Part shown: one piece after another, positions 42,752-51,284 of the stretch | Layout: each line of letters opens with the position of its first letter | Numbering within the stretch: the first letter of the stretch is position 1 | NCBI RefSeq assembly: GCF_026786305.1 | Contig: NZ_JAJAYI010000032.1 | Span: 1-51,284 of the forward strand | Source of the DNA: Cryobacterium sp. | Lineage (GTDB): Bacteria; Actinomycetota; Actinomycetes; Actinomycetales; Microbacteriaceae | Length of the DNA stretch: 51,284 nt | Direction: 5' to 3' | Program-made: the position numbers and the translations under genes | The notes under the pieces: model-generated | The model's input: the letters and a program-made list of their open reading frames with translations, nothing else | What the model was told of the DNA's origin: nothing | Database searches by the model: none

Positions 42752-43387
42752 TCAGGCCGTGATGTTTCGATTAAGCGAATGCCGCGGCCACGGCAGGTCC
42801 GCCGGCGCGAGTGTGCTCCACCCGCGTGAACGGGCCACCTGGGCGGACAGAACGCCGACGATCAGAATCGGGTTCGCGATTCTTCGCGCCATGACGGCGT
42901 CGACGCACTCGTCGAGCGGTACCCAGCGCAACTCGATATCGGCTTCCTCGTCGGTGCGGTCGAACGCAGCAACCGCAGAGACGCTCCGGGCGAGGTACAC
43001 CCTAATAGCCTCATTGCTGCCACCGGGCGAGGTATAGAACTCGGTGAGCAGCGCCCACTCGGAGGCGACAACATCCGCTTCTTCGGCCAGCTCGCGCTGG
43101 GCACCGACAACGGCATTCTCACCGGTCACGTCGAGCAGGCCGGCCGGTAATTCCCAGCCACGCAGGCCGGTCGGGTGCCGGTACTGCTTGATCAACAGCA
43201 CCCGGTCGTGTTCATCGAGTGCGAGCACAGCGACCGCGCCGGGGTGGTCGAGGTACTCGCGGGTGATGTTCGTGCCGTTATACGCGAACGAGTCGCGGCG
43301 CACGTCCCAGATGGCGCCGTCGTAAACGACGTCGCTCGCGGTCAACTCGACCGCCAGTACGTCATCCTGCAGGAGGCCATCAGGCAC
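42752..43387 (-). CDS. NUDIX hydrolase, ADP-ribose pyrophosphatase type
   Basis: 211 residues from GTG 43387, overlapping the pyrG stop by 8 bp. The NUDIX box is '[20 protein letters not shown]' continued by 'EADV', i.e. Gx5Ex7REUxEExGU with the usual ADPRase spacing; '[20 protein letters not shown]' precedes it. It hydrolyses ADP-ribose to AMP and ribose-5-phosphate (family knowledge). It lies between pyrG and xerD, its common place in Microbacteriaceae-type clusters. Confidence 0.92.
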   Translation of the reverse strand: MPDGLLQDDVLAVELTASDVVYDGAIWDVRRDSFAYNGTNITREYLDHPGAVAVLALDEHDRVLLIKQYRHPTGLRGWELPAGLLDVTGENAVVGAQRELAEEADVVASEWALLTEFYTSPGGSNEAIRVYLARSVSAVAAFDRTDEEADIELRWVPLDECVDAVMARRIANPILIVGVLSAQVARSRGWSTLAPADLPWPRHSLNRNITA

Positions 43388-45092
43388 TGAGTTCTTCTTT
43401 CACCTCGAACAACCGGCTGGCCTGCTGGCGGTCGAGCGCTGCTTTGATCAGACCGCGAAACAGCGGATGAGCGTGGTTCGGTCGTGACCGCAACTCCGGG
43501 TGGGCCTGCGTGCCGACGTAGAACGGGTGCTCGTCGCGCTTGAGTTCGACGTACTCGACCAGGTGACGGTCGGGCGAGGTTCCGGAGAACCAGAGGCCGG
43601 CGAGGGCGATCTGGTCGCGGAACGCGTTGTTGACCTCGTAGCGGTGGCGGTGACGCTCGGAAGCCTCGTTGGCGCCGTACAGTTCAGCGACAAGGGAACC
43701 TTCGGCGAGGCTGGCCGGGTAGAGGCCGAGGCGCATGGTACCGCCGAGGTCGCCGCCGGCAATGATCTCGACCTGCTCTTCCATGGTCGCGATGACCGGA
43801 AATTCGGTCTCCGGATCGAACTCGCTCGAGGAGGCACCGGGCAGGTTGGCCTTGTTGCGGGCGTATTCGATGACCATGCACTGCAGGCCGAGGCACAGGC
43901 CCAGCACGGGAATTCCGTTTTCGCGAGCGAATTTGAGGGCGCCGAGCTTGCCCTCGATGCCTCGGATTCCGAAGCCGCCGGGCACGCAGATGCCGTCGAG
44001 CTCGCCGAGCAGGCGGGCTGCTCCCTCGTCGGTTTCGCAATCGTCGGAGCCGATCCACACTATTTTGACCTTGGCCTGATTGGCGAATCCGCCGGCTCGC
44101 AGCGCCTCGGTGACCGAGAGGTAGGCATCCGGCAGGTCAATATACTTGCCGACCAGGCCAATCGTGACCGCGTGCTTGGGGTGACGGACAGCTTCGAGGA
44201 GGTTCTCCCAGCCGGTCCAGTCGACGACGTCGGCCTCGAGGCCGAGGGCGTTGACGATGTACTTGTCGAGGCCCTGGTCGTGCAGCATGGTGGGGATCTC
44301 GTAGATCGATGCGACATCGACAGCGTTGACGACGGCGTCTTCGTCAACGTCGCACATGAGCGCGATCTTGCGCTTGTTGGACTCGGAGACGGGCCGGTCG
44401 CTGCGCAGCACGAGGGCGTCGGGCTGAATTCCGATGGAACGCAGGGTGGCGACGGAGTGCTGGGTGGGCTTGGTCTTCTGCTCGCCGGCCGCGCCGAGGA
44501 ACGGAACAAGCGAGACGTGCACGAAGAAGACGTTGCCGCGGCCAAGTTCGTGGCGCACCTGGCGGGCCGCCTCGAGGAACGGCTGCGACTCGATATCACC
44601 GACGGTGCCGCCGACCTCGGTGATGATCACGTCGGGGCGCATCTCCGCGATCGCCTGCAAGCGCATGCGGCGCTTGATCTCGTCGGTGATATGCGGAATG
44701 ACCTGCACGGTGTCGCCGAGGTACTCGCCGCGGCGTTCCTTGGCGATGACCTGCGAGTAGATCTGCCCGGTTGTCACGTTGGCCGATTGGCCGAGGTTGA
44801 TGTCGAGAAAACGTTCGTAGTGCCCGATGTCGAGGTCGGTCTCTGCACCGTCGTCGGTCACGAAGACCTCTCCGTGTTGGAACGGATTCATCGTTCCCGG
44901 GTCGACGTTGAGATACGGGTCAAGCTTCTGCATGACGACTCGCAGGCCGCGTGCAGTGAGTAGGTTTCCCAGGCTGGCCGCCGTCAATCCCTTACCGAGC
45001 GAGGAGACCACTCCCCCGGTCACGAAGATGTGCTTCGTCGTGCCGTTGGGGTTGTTCTGGCCGTCTGACCTGTCCGCAATTATATTTTCCAC
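43380..45092 (-). CDS. pyrG: CTP synthase
   Basis: 570 residues from GTG 45092. Synthase domain: '[20 protein letters not shown]', '[20 protein letters not shown]' and '[20 protein letters not shown]'. The C-terminal class-I glutaminase has '[20 protein letters not shown]' with the nucleophilic Cys and '[11 protein letters not shown]' with the His-Glu pair. It makes CTP from UTP and glutamine. Start choice: two GTG codons in tandem (45095, 45092); the reading '[12 protein letters not shown]' is closest to what I recall from Microbacteriaceae. The frame is open to 45311, but that part overlaps recN and is not CTP synthase-like. Confidence 0.96.
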   Translation of the reverse strand: MENIIADRSDGQNNPNGTTKHIFVTGGVVSSLGKGLTAASLGNLLTARGLRVVMQKLDPYLNVDPGTMNPFQHGEVFVTDDGAETDLDIGHYERFLDINLGQSANVTTGQIYSQVIAKERRGEYLGDTVQVIPHITDEIKRRMRLQAIAEMRPDVIITEVGGTVGDIESQPFLEAARQVRHELGRGNVFFVHVSLVPFLGAAGEQKTKPTQHSVATLRSIGIQPDALVLRSDRPVSESNKRKIALMCDVDEDAVVNAVDVASIYEIPTMLHDQGLDKYIVNALGLEADVVDWTGWENLLEAVRHPKHAVTIGLVGKYIDLPDAYLSVTEALRAGGFANQAKVKIVWIGSDDCETDEGAARLLGELDGICVPGGFGIRGIEGKLGALKFARENGIPVLGLCLGLQCMVIEYARNKANLPGASSSEFDPETEFPVIATMEEQVEIIAGGDLGGTMRLGLYPASLAEGSLVAELYGANEASERHRHRYEVNNAFRDQIALAGLWFSGTSPDRHLVEYVELKRDEHPFYVGTQAHPELRSRPNHAHPLFRGLIKAALDRQQASRLFEVKEELSA

Positions 45093-45123
45093 CACGGGCT
45101 TCAATGCTATCACTTGGATTTTG

Positions 45124-46845
45124 TCACTTACTGTTCGGTGGAAGTTCGGTCGGAGAGGACTGCGCAAGGTCGAGCAGTTCCCGGGCATGTTCGAGGCCGC
45201 TCTTCGAGTCGGGCAAACCCGAGAGCAGGCGGGCCATTTCGGCGGCACGGTCGTCACCGCGCAGCTGGCGCACGCTCGACGCGGTGACGGAACCGTCGCT
45301 GTCTTTGACAACGCTGAGGTGGTTGCCGGCGAAGGCGGCGACCTGGGCGAGGTGGGTGACCACGATCACCTGGGCGGTCTCGGCGAGTCGGGCGAGTCGG
45401 CGGCCGATTTCAATCGCGGCGGCGCCGCCGACGCCGGCGTCGATCTCGTCGAAGACGAAGGTCGGCACCGGGTCGGTCGCGTTGATGACGACCTCGATGG
45501 CGAGCATCACCCGGGACAGTTCTCCACCGGATGCCCCGCGCGCCAACGCTCTCGGTTCGGCGCCCGCGTGCGGTTGCAACAGCAGGCGTACGAGGTCGCT
45601 GCCGGTGACGGTGAACTCCGGGCCGAGTTCGACCGCCACGTGGAGCACGGCATCCGGCATCGCCAGCGCGCCGAGCTCGGCGGTCACCCGGGCACCGAGC
45701 TGCACGGCCGCCGCTGCGCGTAACGCGGTGAGGGCGGCGGCTCGCGTGGTGACCAATTTGTGGTCGGCATCCGCTTCGGCCGTGAGCGTTTCGATGCGGT
45801 CCGAGTCGGAGTCGAGTTCGAGCAGCCGCGTGCGGCCGGTATCGAGAAACTCGATGGCTTCCCCGAGGCCGCCCGGATATTTGCGGGCGAGGATGCTCAG
45901 TTCGGAGCGGCGTTCCTGCACGATTTCGAGTTCGCGGGCGCCGTCGGCGTCGAGGCCGGCCAGGTAGCTGGAGAGTTCGGCGGCGATGTCGGCGACGACG
46001 AAACCGACATTGGCAATGGCGGCGACGAGGGGTGGCAGGGCCACATCGTGGACGGCGACCCGGTCAAGGGCGCGCCGGGCGGTCTCGAGCAGGGCGACGA
46101 CGTCGGGCAGATCGTCGGGATTGTCTTCGGCGGAGATGAGCTGGCGGGCCTGTTCGCCGGCCAGACGCAGTTCTTCAAGGTTACCGAGGCGCTCGGCGCG
46201 TTCGCCCAACTCGGCGTCCTCGCCGCGTTGCGGGGCGACCGTTTCAATCTCGGCAATCGCGGCGCGCAGGTCGTCGGCCTCGCGGGCGCGCAGGTCTTGT
46301 TCGGTCTGGAGCCGGTCAAGATCGGCCTGGTTGGCCTGCCAGCGGTGGAAGGCGTGCTGGTAGTCGCCGAGCACGGCGGCGAGGTCGGAGCCGGCAAAGC
46401 GATCGAGGGCGTCGCGCTGGGCGGCGGCGGAGCGCAGGCGCACCTGGTCGCTTTGACCGTGCACGACGACGAGGTCGTTGCGCAGGTCGCCGAGCACGCT
46501 CGCGGGCGCGCCGCGGCCACCGACCATCGCGCGACTGCGCCCTTCGCTTGAGACGGAGCGTCCGAGAATGAGTTCGGGGCCGTCGAGGTCTCCCCCGGCA
46601 TCACGCACCCGGTCCGCGACAGCGCTGGCGGGGTCAATGACCCAGCGACCCTGTACGAAACTCTGCTTCTGGCCCTGACGTACGGTGCCGGCATCCGCTC
46701 GATCGCCGAGCAGCAGTCCGAGAGCGGTGACCACCATGGTCTTACCGGCGCCGGTTTCGCCGGTGACGGCGGTGAATCCGGGGCCGAGCGGTAGCGTCGC
46801 CTCGGCAATGACGCCGAGGTCGCGAATGAATAGTTCGTCGATCAC
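45124..46845 (-). CDS. recN: DNA repair protein RecN
   Basis: 573 residues from GTG 46845 (GAGG 6 nt upstream). '[20 protein letters not shown]' and Walker A '[20 protein letters not shown]', long coiled coil (about 155-365), then ABC signature '[20 protein letters not shown]' and Walker B '[20 protein letters not shown]', and '[14 protein letters not shown]'. An SMC-like protein for double-strand break repair. The open frame continues upstream into nadK antisense-like sequence and is rejected. No clear LexA box was noted upstream. It shares the strand and tight spacing with pyrG and nadK. Confidence 0.95.
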   Translation of the reverse strand: MIDELFIRDLGVIAEATLPLGPGFTAVTGETGAGKTMVVTALGLLLGDRADAGTVRQGQKQSFVQGRWVIDPASAVADRVRDAGGDLDGPELILGRSVSSEGRSRAMVGGRGAPASVLGDLRNDLVVVHGQSDQVRLRSAAAQRDALDRFAGSDLAAVLGDYQHAFHRWQANQADLDRLQTEQDLRAREADDLRAAIAEIETVAPQRGEDAELGERAERLGNLEELRLAGEQARQLISAEDNPDDLPDVVALLETARRALDRVAVHDVALPPLVAAIANVGFVVADIAAELSSYLAGLDADGARELEIVQERRSELSILARKYPGGLGEAIEFLDTGRTRLLELDSDSDRIETLTAEADADHKLVTTRAAALTALRAAAAVQLGARVTAELGALAMPDAVLHVAVELGPEFTVTGSDLVRLLLQPHAGAEPRALARGASGGELSRVMLAIEVVINATDPVPTFVFDEIDAGVGGAAAIEIGRRLARLAETAQVIVVTHLAQVAAFAGNHLSVVKDSDGSVTASSVRQLRGDDRAAEMARLLSGLPDSKSGLEHARELLDLAQSSPTELPPNSK

Positions 46846-46897
46846 TCGCGGCCTCGATCCCTGGGGACCGGCCGCGCCGACCATCCGATGCGCGCGA

Positions 46898-47818
46898 TCA
46901 CTCGCGGCCGACCGGGCCGCGCCAGCCGGTGACGGGCAGGTTGAATTTATTGACCAGGCGGTCGGTGAAGGGGCCGATATGCAGGCGGGCCAGGCGCACC
47001 GGCACACTGGAGCGTCGCACGATCACGCGGGCTCCGGTCGGTAGATCGTGGGTGCGGCGTCCGTCGGCGCACAGCACGGCGCGGGCGCCGGTACGCGAAA
47101 GAACCTCGACGGCGAGCGACGATTCCGGGCCGACCACCAGCGGCCGGGCGAACAGGGCGTGGGCGCTGAGGGGAACCAGCAGCAGCGCTTCAACGCCGGG
47201 CCAGACAATCGGGCCGCCGGCCGAGAACGAATAGGCGGTCGAGCCGGTCGGGGTGGACAACACGACGCCGTCGCAGCCGAACGAGGACAGCGGGCGACCG
47301 TCCACCTCGACGACGACCTCAATCATGCGTTCACGGCTGGCCTTTTCGACGGTGACCTCGTTGAGAGCCCAGGTTTCGTAGACGACCTCGTCGGCCACCT
47401 TGACCCGGACCGATAGGGCGAGGCGTTCTTCGACCTCGTAGTCCCCCTTGAGGGCGCGGTGCACGGCCTCACCGAGGTCGTCGCGCTCACTCTCGGCGAG
47501 AAATCCGACGTGGCCGAGGTTGATGCCGAGCAGTGGGGCCGAGCAACCGCGCACGAGTTCCGCCGAACGCAAAATGGTGCCGTCACCGCCAAGCACGATG
47601 ACCAGTTCCAGCTCAGCGGTCAACACGCTCTCGCCGAGAATCGCGATGTGCCCGTTGAGCTCGGGCGAGGAGGCGAGGAGATCGGCCCGTTCGTCCACGG
47701 CGAGCACCGGCACAGCGCCGCTGGCGATGAGCTGCTTGCAGACCGTCGCGGCGGCCTCAAGCGAGTCGGCGCGACCGGTGTGGGCCACGATGAGAAAGTA
47801 CCGCGGGGTGTAGCTCAA
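46898..47818 (-). CDS. nadK: NAD kinase
   Basis: 306 residues. 'LELVIVLGGDGTILRSAELV' holds the GGDGT motif; 'LLGINLGHVGFLAESERDDL' and 'GSTAYSFSAGGPIVWPGVEA' are the NAD-binding and second conserved segments. It phosphorylates NAD to NADP. The start is a TTG at 47818, 4 bp after the tlyA stop, with GGAG about 9 nt upstream; a later start is possible but would lose conserved N-terminal residues. It is coupled to tlyA upstream and followed by recN, the usual actinobacterial order. Confidence 0.94.
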   Translation of the reverse strand: MSYTPRYFLIVAHTGRADSLEAAATVCKQLIASGAVPVLAVDERADLLASSPELNGHIAILGESVLTAELELVIVLGGDGTILRSAELVRGCSAPLLGINLGHVGFLAESERDDLGEAVHRALKGDYEVEERLALSVRVKVADEVVYETWALNEVTVEKASRERMIEVVVEVDGRPLSSFGCDGVVLSTPTGSTAYSFSAGGPIVWPGVEALLLVPLSAHALFARPLVVGPESSLAVEVLSRTGARAVLCADGRRTHDLPTGARVIVRRSSVPVRLARLHIGPFTDRLVNKFNLPVTGWRGPVGRE

Positions 47819-47822
47819 CTCG

Positions 47823-48779
47823 TCACGCTCCCACCAGTGCTTCGATCCGGTCCATCCATTCTGTCGGATTTGTGCCGGCCGTGGCGCTCATCCAGCACAG
47901 ATACTCGTGATTTCCGGCCGCCCCGATGATGGGTGAGGCGATGACGCCGCAGACTTTCAGGCCGAGGTCCCAGCCGGCCCAGAGCACGCCAGCCACGGAG
48001 TCGGAGCGCAGTCCCCTGTCGTGCACGATGCCCTCACGAATGCCGCCACGGCCCACCTCGAACTGCGGTTTGATCAGCAACACGAAATCGGCGCCCGGCG
48101 CAGCCGTGGCCACGAGGGCTGGCAGCACAGTGGTGAGCGAGATGAACGACAAGTCGGCCACGACAAGGTCGGGTCGGGTGTCGATTCCAGATGCCCCGGC
48201 GAGGGTTTCCGGGGTCGCATAGCGGATGTTGTAGCCCTCGACCAGCTTCAACCGCGGCTCGGTCTCCAGTTGCGCGGCGAGCTGGCGATGTCCGACATCG
48301 GCGGCGATGACCTGGGCGGCACCGCGTTCGAGCAGTACCTGGCTGAAACCGCCCGTGCTCGCGCCGGCGTCGAGCGCCGTGCGGCCGGTGACGGTGAGGT
48401 TGAATGCGTCGAGGGCGGCGTTGAGCTTGTGGGCCCCCCGGCTGACGTAGTGGTCGGTCGCAGCCACATCAAGAACGGCGTCCGCTGAGACTTTGGTGCT
48501 GGCCTTCACGACCGGTACGCCGTCCACCGTGACGAGGCCGTCGGCAATGAGTTTGGCAGCGACCGTTCGGGAGCGAACCAGCCCACGATCGGCCAGGGCG
48601 GCGTCGAGGCGGCAGGCGGGCATCCGTTCTGGGAGGACATCAAACGGGTCAGCGTCGTTCAGGACAGCGTCGTTCAGGACAGCGTCGTTCAGGTCAGCGT
48701 CGTTCAGGTGCTCAGGCATGGGTGCGTCTGTTTCATGGTCGTGTGGGTTTTTCGGCGCGGGGGCCTCAGCGCCATTCAT
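47823..48779 (-). CDS. tlyA: TlyA-family rRNA 2'-O-methyltransferase
   Basis: 318 residues. S4 domain at about 52-110 ('CRLDAALADRGLVRSRTVAA', 'DGLVTVDGVPVVKASTKVSA') and FtsJ-like SAM domain: 'VSRGAHKLNAALDAFNLTV', 'ALDAGASTGGFSQVLLERGA', 'DLVVADLSFISLTTVLPAL' and 'VLLIKPQFEVGRGG'. Known TlyA methylates 16S C1409 and 23S C1920 and confers capreomycin sensitivity. The extra N-terminus (about 45 residues) carries four LNDAx repeats from a 15-bp DNA repeat at 48651-48710. The ATG overlaps (ATGA) the preceding small gene. A shorter start at the later Met near residue 21 is possible. Confidence 0.95.
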   Translation of the reverse strand: MNGAEAPAPKNPHDHETDAPMPEHLNDADLNDAVLNDAVLNDADPFDVLPERMPACRLDAALADRGLVRSRTVAAKLIADGLVTVDGVPVVKASTKVSADAVLDVAATDHYVSRGAHKLNAALDAFNLTVTGRTALDAGASTGGFSQVLLERGAAQVIAADVGHRQLAAQLETEPRLKLVEGYNIRYATPETLAGASGIDTRPDLVVADLSFISLTTVLPALVATAAPGADFVLLIKPQFEVGRGGIREGIVHDRGLRSDSVAGVLWAGWDLGLKVCGVIASPIIGAAGNHEYLCWMSATAGTNPTEWMDRIEALVGA

Positions 48780-48964
48780 GCCTGGCCCGCCTGGTCGGTA
48801 TCAGCTTCAACGTTGACATCAGCGTCTTCGAGCTGTGCGCGCAACCGCTCCTGCAGCTGTCCGAAGGCCTTGGCGCGCTGGTCGAGCGGCTGGCTCTCGA
48901 TGTCGGCCAGTTGCGCGGCGAGATCAACCGGTACGGGATCGGGCATGACGGGCTCGGGGTTCAC
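48776..48964 (-). CDS. Small acidic protein between HAD phosphatase and tlyA
   Basis: 62 residues: 'NPEPVMPDPVPVDLAAQLAD' then 'IESQPLDQRAKAFGQLQERL' and 'RAQLEDADVNVEADTDQ'. A Pro/Asp-rich head is followed by an amphipathic helix (about 15-48) with an acidic tail. I recall equally short uncharacterised proteins in this place in other Actinobacteria; no function is known. It starts 10 bp after the HAD gene and overlaps tlyA by 4 bases, so it is part of the operon. Confidence 0.7.
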   Translation of the reverse strand: MNPEPVMPDPVPVDLAAQLADIESQPLDQRAKAFGQLQERLRAQLEDADVNVEADTDQAGQA

Positions 48965-48974
48965 ACTGTCTAGG

Positions 48975-50003
48975 CTACTGCGCGAGATAGAGTCGCTCCG
49001 GAACGTTGAGTCCGTAAATCGCCCGTCCCGATCGGTAGATCGCTGCGCAGGCGGCGCGCAGCAGGTTGATACCGCCGTCGCCGTCCTTGACGATTTGCAC
49101 GTCGTTACCGTTGATGCGCACGCTCGCGCCGTTCACCGTGGCGGTCGAGCCGTCCTTGGAGAACACGGTTTCCGGGTAGGGCTCGTGCAACTGCTGGAGG
49201 TTCTCAATAATGAATGCCGGCCTCGACTCTTTGTCGGCGGCGAGGGCCTGCTTGGCCCGGTCGATGCCGGTGAGCACGAGCACAGCGGGGATTCCGGCCC
49301 GATTGGCACCCAGGATGTCGGTGTCGAGTCGGTCACCGATGAAGAGCGCATTTTGCGCGCTGAAACGGCGCGTGGCCTCCAAAAAGATGGCTGCTTCGGG
49401 TTTGCCGGCCACGAGCGGCAGTCGGCCAACGGCGGTATGAACGGCGGAGACGAGCGTCCCGTTGCCGGGTGCGATGCCGCGCGCGACCGGGATGGTCCAG
49501 TCCGTGTTGGTTGCGATCCACGGAATTCCCATGCCCACACCGTCGGCGTTCAACGCGAACGCCGCCTCGGCCAGGTGCACCCAGCCGACCTCCGGCGCGA
49601 AGCCCTGAATCACCGCGGCCGGCTTGTCGTCGGCCGAGCGGGTCACCACGAATCCGGCCTTGACGACCTCGTCAACGAGCCCGGCGCCACCAACAACGAG
49701 GATGCTCGCGCCGGGAGCCACCTGTTCCGCCAGCAGCCGCACGGCCGCTTGGGGGGAGGTGACAACATCCGCTGCCTCCACCGTCAGCCCGAGCTGAGTG
49801 AGGTGGTCGGCGACCGACTGATCGGTGCGCGAGGCGTTGTTGGTGATGTAGCCCACGCGAATGGTCTCGGCGGCACGGTTCAGGCTCTCGACTGCAAGGG
49901 GAATCGCCGCCTGGCCCGCATACACCACACCGTCAAGATCGGCCAGCAGAACGTCAACGCCGGCCAGCGGCGTCGCCGACTCAGGCTTTCGGCGATGCAG
50001 CAT
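48975..50003 (-). CDS. HAD-superfamily (NagD-type) phosphatase
   Basis: 342 residues from ATG 50003, overlapping the upstream gene by 23 bp; the frame is open to about 50576 but that part is antisense-like. 'VDVLLADLDGVVYAGQAAIP' with the HAD motif I DxDG(V), 'VGYITNNASRTDQSVADHL' (motif II), 'PLVAGKPEAAIFLEATRRFS' (motif III Lys) and 'NALFIGDRLDTDILGANRAG' (motif IV). It is a class IIA HAD hydrolase such as NagD/PNPP-like enzymes. The substrate is unknown. The C-terminus carries an extra 60-residue tail. Confidence 0.92.
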   Translation of the reverse strand: MLHRRKPESATPLAGVDVLLADLDGVVYAGQAAIPLAVESLNRAAETIRVGYITNNASRTDQSVADHLTQLGLTVEAADVVTSPQAAVRLLAEQVAPGASILVVGGAGLVDEVVKAGFVVTRSADDKPAAVIQGFAPEVGWVHLAEAAFALNADGVGMGIPWIATNTDWTIPVARGIAPGNGTLVSAVHTAVGRLPLVAGKPEAAIFLEATRRFSAQNALFIGDRLDTDILGANRAGIPAVLVLTGIDRAKQALAADKESRPAFIIENLQQLHEPYPETVFSKDGSTATVNGASVRINGNDVQIVKDGDGGINLLRAACAAIYRSGRAIYGLNVPERLYLAQ

Positions 50004-51284
50004 CCGGCTCCGTCTCGGTGTCGATGGATACGGTGTCGATGGATACGGTGTCGTCATCTCCGGCGTCAGCGGCGAAGTAGGCGAGGGCGTCGTCGTCGTC
50101 GTCTTCCATCTCTTCGATTTCGATGGTTTCGTCATCGTCGCCGGAGGCACCGATGGCGGCGTCGGCGCGGGAGGCCCGCTCGAGCCACTCGTCGGCTTCG
50201 CCCTCACGTCCGAGTTCGGTGAGCACCTCCGCGTACGCGGCAAACAGCTCGGGGCTGTAGGAGAAGGCCGTGTTGGGGTTGAGCTGCGGAATTTCGAGCT
50301 CGACGAGCGCAGCATGCGTTTCACCGAGGTCCAGGCGTGCCCCCGACATGGCGATGGCCAGGCCCACCTGCACGGCGGGGGGCAGCGTGCTGCGGTCGAC
50401 CGAACGGCCGAGCTCGAGGGCACGGTCGGGGCGGCCGACGCCACGTTCGCTGTCGACCATGAGGGGCAGCTGGTCGTTCGAGCCGGAAATACGACGGTAG
50501 GTGCGCAGTTCGCGCAGGGCCAGGGCGAAGTCACCGGTGGCGTACGCGGTGATCGCGAGGCTTTCGCGCACCACACCGATGCGGCCGGCCCGGCGGGCGG
50601 CGCTCATCACGTGCTGGTGGGCGAGCTGCGGGTTTTCGTCGATGACGCGGGCGGCCATGGCCAGGTGGCGTCCGACGGTTTCGGCGTTCTCCTTTGTCAG
50701 GGTTTTGAGTTCGTTGCGTGCAATGCGGTCAAGGTCGTTGGCCGAAATGTCGTCGGGAAGTTCCGGGTCGTCGTGACGCGGACGCACCGAACGCAGCTCG
50801 CGCTGCATGCGCTGCTCTTCGGTCATCTCCTCTTCGACGACGCGCGCATCGCGGTCGTTACGAGCCGGGGCACCGTCGCGCGTCCACAGTTTCTTACCGG
50901 CATCGACCCGCGGCGCACCGGCACGGTTAGGCGAGCCGCCGCGCTGGGTCCACGGCTTGCTGTCGTTGTCGGAGCGCGGCCGGTCGCTGCTGGGCCGGTC
51001 GCTGCTGGGCCGGTTGCTGCGCTCGGGGCGTGCCCCATCCTTGTCCCAGGGTTTGCGGTCCCCGCCCTGCCCGGGATGGTCCGAGTTGCCGCGGTACGGA
51101 GCACGATCGTTGCCGCCGGACGGACGGTCCGAGTTACCCCGGTACGCCGGACGCTCGCCCTGAGCGGGACGGTCAGAGTTACCCCGGTACGGAGCACGAT
51201 CGTTGCCGCCGGACGGACGGTCCGAGTTACCCCGGTACGCCGGACGCTCGCCCTGAGCGGGACGGTCAGAGTTACCCCGGTACG
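49981..51284 (-). CDS. Repeat-rich TPR-like protein, N-terminus beyond the window
   Basis: The frame stays open to the right edge, so the reading from ATG 50826 is only internal. Part visible: a tract of YRGNSDRP-type repeats of 15 and 16 residues (51093-51284), SSDRP repeats near 51000, then a helical domain (from 'EEQRMQRELRSVRPRHDDPE', including 'LGRSVDRSTLPPAVQVGLAI' and 'YSPELFAAYAEVLTELGREG') with TPR-like helix pairs and an acidic C-terminus ('DDDETIEIEEMEDDDDDALA'). The first half is Arg/Asn/Ser/Gly-rich disordered sequence that recalls RNA-binding proteins (inference). The stop overlaps the HAD gene start. Function unknown. Confidence 0.85.
   Translation of the reverse strand, partial: YRGNSDRPAQGERPAYRGNSDRPSGGNDRAPYRGNSDRPAQGERPAYRGNSDRPSGGNDRAPYRGNSDHPGQGGDRKPWDKDGARPERSNRPSSDRPSSDRPRSDNDSKPWTQRGGSPNRAGAPRVDAGKKLWTRDGAPARNDRDARVVEEEMTEEQRMQRELRSVRPRHDDPELPDDISANDLDRIARNELKTLTKENAETVGRHLAMAARVIDENPQLAHQHVMSAARRAGRIGVVRESLAITAYATGDFALALRELRTYRRISGSNDQLPLMVDSERGVGRPDRALELGRSVDRSTLPPAVQVGLAIAMSGARLDLGETHAALVELEIPQLNPNTAFSYSPELFAAYAEVLTELGREGEADEWLERASRADAAIGASGDDDETIEIEEMEDDDDDALAYFAADAGDDDTVSIDTVSIDTETEPDAASPKA
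51093..51284. repeat. Alternating 48/45-bp coding repeats
   Basis: B units of 48 bp at 51093-51140 and 51186-51233, A units of 45 bp at 51141-51185 and 51234-51278, and a further B begins at 51279. The AB period is 93 bp (31 codons) and copies are nearly identical. The array continues past the window edge. Confidence 0.92.

Noticed and set aside
43500..44963. 487-codon plus-strand open frame
   Set aside because: Antisense to pyrG; a product of codon bias in the third position.
45093..45311. Longer pyrG start
   Set aside because: The added 73 residues overlap the recN coding end and do not resemble CTP synthase N-termini.
48708..50222. 504-codon plus-strand open frame
   Set aside because: Antisense to the HAD and small acidic genes; no family resemblance.
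51093..51284. CRISPR array at the right edge
   Set aside because: The units are contiguous, have no unique spacers, and are in frame in a protein-coding gene.

Overview
The window looks like a chromosomal segment of a high-GC actinobacterium, most likely a member of the Microbacteriaceae (inferred from gene content and order; no database search was possible). Two conserved blocks support this. One is the minus-strand run der-cmk-tyrA-rluB-scpB-scpA-parA-xerD-NUDIX-pyrG-recN-nadK-tlyA-HAD-TPR (35.1 to 51.3 kb). The other is the actinobacterial cluster phosphomutase-DUF3090-SCO1664 (28.0 to 30.1 kb). The left 35 kb is accessory: it mixes intact metabolic or transport genes with many broken genes.

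Layout. 1-0.7 kb: 5' part of an FdhF/YdeP-like molybdopterin oxidoreductase. 1.0-4.8 kb: a small membrane protein, an IS3 remnant and a large GAF-GGDEF-EAL protein. 4.9-6.5 kb: mobile-element graveyard (frameshifted serine resolvase, IS3 OrfB tail, broken small membrane protein). 6.6-8.3 kb: a ParA-like ATPase coupled to a Lys/Ala-rich histone-H1-like protein, then a small membrane protein. 8.5-9.3 kb: IS21/IstB debris and a cupin. 9.7-13.1 kb: Tat-exported phospholipase C and secreted glycerophosphodiesterase, each preceded by a candidate PhoP box. 13.3-15.8 kb: LysE-type exporter, MsrA, RluA-type pseudouridine synthase. 15.9-17.3 kb: DUF1232 gene, a CmtR-like metal sensor and a dismembered cation-efflux gene. 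17.6-21.8 kb: broken DUF4389 gene, DUF4386 membrane protein, a small partner protein behind a triplicated ribosome-binding-site/start unit, and a MalT-like LAL regulator. 21.9-22.3 kb: cupin with an in-frame amber codon. 22.7-26.6 kb: complete SBP-ATPase-fused-permease importer. 26.8-27.7 kb: ATP-grasp enzyme. 30.3-33.1 kb: flavin amine oxidase and CrtC/lipocalin-like protein. 33.5-34.9 kb: secreted beta-helix protein with a long Pro-Ala linker, followed by a terminator nearly identical to that of der.

How it works together. The 9.7-13.1 kb pair would release phosphate-containing head groups outside the cell and is likely phosphate-regulated. The right-hand block is a housekeeping operon-like array with overlapping start and stop codons (pyrimidine, tyrosine, NADP and ribosome-maturation genes together with chromosome condensation, dimer resolution and repair genes). 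Several of its genes carry in-frame tandem repeats in low-complexity stretches.

The less usual observations are: the histone-like/ParA couple, the paired candidate Pho boxes, the triplicated SD-GTG unit, the amber-interrupted cupin, a Asn-Arg repeat micro-ORF, and the pair of homologous terminators. I found no CRISPR array, tRNA, rRNA or recognisable phage module, and no clear wholly new defence or metabolic system.
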